NCBI RefSeq assembly: GCF_001905885.1
Contig: NZ_LIYH01000002.1
Location: 1,107,591 to 1,171,590 of the forward strand
Direction: 5' to 3'
Origin: Streptomyces sp. CB03234
Lineage (GTDB): Bacteria; Actinomycetota; Actinomycetes; Streptomycetales; Streptomycetaceae
Length of the DNA: 64,000 nucleotides
Made by a program: the position numbers and the translations under genes
The notes under the pieces: generated by a model
What the model was told of the DNA's origin: nothing
Databases searched by the model: none
Seen by the model: the letters and a program-made list of their open reading frames with translations, nothing else
Shown here: positions 62,175 through 64,000 of the stretch, piece after piece
Position numbering within the stretch: position 1 is the first letter of the stretch
How the letters are laid out: each line of letters begins with the position of its first letter

Positions 62175-64000
62175 ATGCCTCCCTCCCCCTCCCGCCGCAC
62201 GCTCCTGCTCGCCGCCGTCACCACCCCGCTCGCCCTGTCCGCCACCCCTTCCCACGCGGCCGACGCCTACGACACCCTCCGCCTCACCTGGCGCGACCTC
62301 GTCCTCGGCACCGGCTTCACCCCCACCGCCGAGCCGTACGCCACCAAGCTCGCCGCCCTCGGCGCCACCGCCCGGGACCTCCGCTCCACCATGGCCCCCG
62401 CGAGCGGCTCCCTGTGGCCCGACCTCCCGTACGCCGACCCCGAACCGGACACGGACGCCGAGTCGTACACGTACTCGGGCAACCTCAACACCAGCTACAA
62501 CCGGCTGCGCACCATGGCCGAGGCGTACGCCCAGCCCGGCACCGGCCTGACCGGCGACACCACCCTCCGCGCCGAGATCCTCACCGGCCTCGACCACCTC
62601 CACGACCAGGCGTACAACGCCTCCCAGGCGCGCTACGGCAACTGGTACAACTGGCAGATCGGCATCCCGCAGGCCCTGCTCGACATCGACGTCCTGCTGT
62701 ACGACCACCTCGGCGCCGCCCGCATCGCCGAACACTGCGCCGCCGTCGACCACTTCGTCCCCAACAGCGCGGTCGCGAACTACACCGGCACGTCCACCGG
62801 CGCCAACCGCGTCGACCTGTGCCGCGTCCTCGCCCTGCGCGGCGTCATCGGCAAGAGCTCCGCCAAGCTCGCGCTCGCCCGCGACGCGCTCTCACCCGTC
62901 TTCCCGTACGTCACCTCCGGCGACGGGCTCTACGCCGACGGCAGTTTCATCCAGCACCTCTACGTCCCCTACGCCGGGTCCTACGGCGCCGTGATGCTCG
63001 GCGGCCTGTCCCTGCTGTTCGCCCTGCTCAAGGGGTCGGCGTGGGAGGTCACGGACAGCGGGCGCCAGATCGTGTTCGACTCGGTCGAGAAGGCGTACGC
63101 ACCCTTCCTCTTCAACGGCCTCGCCATGGACGGGGTTTCAGGGCGTGCCATAAGCAGGGGCGTACAGAAGGCCGACACGCGCGCGATACGGCAGGACGAC
63201 CATCTGCGCGGGCACGCCGTCATCGCCTGCGTCGCGCTGCTCGCCCGGAGCGCGTCCGCCGCCGAGAAGGCCCGCTGGGACGGCATGGTCAAGGGCTGGA
63301 TCGCCCGCGACTACTACAGCCCGGTCCTCTCCAGCCCGGCCCTCGGTGTCGCGGCCCTCTCCCGCCTCAAGGCCGTCGCCGACGGGACCTCGCCGGCGCT
63401 CGCCGAACCCGTCGGCCACCGGCTCTTCCCCGGCATGGACCGGGCCGTCCACCGCCGCCCCGGGTGGGCGGCCGCCGTCTCCATGGCGTCGAACCGGATC
63501 ACGTACTACGAGAACGGCAACGGGGAGAACCTGCGCGCCTGGCACAGCGGTTCCGGGATGCTCTACTGGTGGGGTTCCGACTTCGCCAACGGCCAGTACA
63601 GCGACAACTTCTGGCCGACGGTCGACCCCTGCTGGCTGCCCGGCACCACCGCCTCCCGCAAACCCCTGGCGGACGGCGAGGGCGGGGTGTGGGGCGTGGC
63701 CCGGCCCGATGTGCGGTGGGTCGGCGGGGCGACGGACGGGACGTACGCGGCCGTCGGCCAGTACCTGAAGGGCCTGTCCTCCACGCTGATGGCCAAGAAG
63801 TCCTGGTTCTTCCTGGACGACGCGGTGGTGTGCCTGGGCGCGGGCATCCACGGCCGGGACGGCACGGGCGTCGAGTCGGTCGTCGAGAACCGGAACCTGG
63901 GCGCCGACGGCGTGCACGGCTTCACCGTCGACGGCTCGGCGCAGTCCACCACGCCCGGCTGGAGCGCCACCCTGACGGGCGCGCGCTGGGCGCACATCGC
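62175..64000 (+). CDS. Secreted polysaccharide lyase family 8 (hyaluronate/chondroitin/xanthan lyase type), 3' truncated
   Basis: At least 608 codons, cut by the window end. It starts MPPSPSRRTLLLAAVTTPLA, a Tat-like signal peptide. The alpha-toroid then shows the PL8 active site: NWYNWQIGIPQ (Asn/Trp patch, 156-166), DGSFIQHLYVPYAGSYG with the catalytic His261 and Tyr270, and GRAISRG with Arg324 and Arg328. The beta-sandwich begins near residue 435 (ASNRITYYENGNGENLRAWH). PL8 enzymes cleave uronic-acid glycans by beta-elimination. Which one cannot be told from sequence. The run of rare codons around 63135-63160 (TCA, GTA, ATA, AGG) is unlike its neighbours. Confidence 0.88.
   Translation, partial: MPPSPSRRTLLLAAVTTPLALSATPSHAADAYDTLRLTWRDLVLGTGFTPTAEPYATKLAALGATARDLRSTMAPASGSLWPDLPYADPEPDTDAESYTYSGNLNTSYNRLRTMAEAYAQPGTGLTGDTTLRAEILTGLDHLHDQAYNASQARYGNWYNWQIGIPQALLDIDVLLYDHLGAARIAEHCAAVDHFVPNSAVANYTGTSTGANRVDLCRVLALRGVIGKSSAKLALARDALSPVFPYVTSGDGLYADGSFIQHLYVPYAGSYGAVMLGGLSLLFALLKGSAWEVTDSGRQIVFDSVEKAYAPFLFNGLAMDGVSGRAISRGVQKADTRAIRQDDHLRGHAVIACVALLARSASAAEKARWDGMVKGWIARDYYSPVLSSPALGVAALSRLKAVADGTSPALAEPVGHRLFPGMDRAVHRRPGWAAAVSMASNRITYYENGNGENLRAWHSGSGMLYWWGSDFANGQYSDNFWPTVDPCWLPGTTASRKPLADGEGGVWGVARPDVRWVGGATDGTYAAVGQYLKGLSSTLMAKKSWFFLDDAVVCLGAGIHGRDGTGVESVVENRNLGADGVHGFTVDGSAQSTTPGWSATLTGARWAHI

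Overview
The window is high-GC actinobacterial chromosome and reads as Streptomyces. Third codon positions are almost all G or C, GTG and TTG starts are common, several starts look leaderless, and the core gene order (ligA, a GGDEF/EAL gene, gatCAB, a second GGDEF/EAL gene, ilvBNC, serA, proline catabolism, leuB, ilvE, cimA) matches my memory of the SCO5494-SCO5530 part of the S. coelicolor core. No rRNA, tRNA, CRISPR or intact insertion sequence was seen. A decayed transposase lies near 57.2-57.4 kb.

Layout. 0-8 kb: the end of ligA, a membrane c-di-GMP enzyme (RmdB-like), gatC-gatA-small membrane protein-gatB, and a convergent NAD(P)-binding protein. 8-21 kb: a Tat-exported phospholipase C behind a candidate PHO box, an MMPL transporter, small proteins, a large LuxR-type ATPase regulator, a lipoprotein sugar dehydrogenase, an aldo/keto reductase and a 2-hydroxyacid dehydrogenase. 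21-30 kb: CdgF-like PAS-GGDEF-EAL protein, then ilvB (behind a leader-peptide attenuator), ilvN, ilvC and serA. 30-38 kb: EF-hand protein, PucR-type regulator diverging from proline dehydrogenase and P5C dehydrogenase, a flavoprotein with an ECF41-type sigma factor, and repeat-rich DNA. 38-50 kb: an AAC(2')-like acetyltransferase, leuB, ilvE, a nitrogen cluster (NCS1 permease diverging from fused ureAB, a divergent ureC, agmatine deiminase and a TetR regulator), then cimA behind a terminator hairpin. 50-56.9 kb: membrane proteins, 2H phosphoesterase, acyltransferase, YidD, a WhiJ/AbaA-type trio (XRE, DUF397, ATPase), methyltransferase and YceI. 57-64 kb: transposase relic, possible immunity protein, and two secreted glycan enzymes (GH101 and PL8, the latter cut by the window end).

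How the genes fit together. Branched-chain amino acid synthesis dominates: CimA starts the citramalate route to isoleucine, IlvBN/IlvC serve isoleucine and valine, LeuB serves leucine and IlvE does the final transamination. At least two of these units carry transcription-terminating leaders. Proline is degraded to glutamate by the PRODH-P5CDH pair, probably under the PucR regulator. The two c-di-GMP proteins look functionally opposite: the first keeps all EAL motifs but has a broken I-site, while the second keeps GGDEF and I-site but has lost EAL catalytic residues.

The most interesting locus is 42.3-48.0 kb. It encodes a urease-like enzyme that keeps every nickel ligand but has lost the flap cysteine and a substrate-pocket segment. 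No urease accessory genes are present in the window. It sits with a permease, an agmatine deiminase and a TetR regulator, and two near-identical 19-bp sites lie in the divergent promoter region. It may be a ureido-compound or agmatine catabolic system rather than a normal urease.
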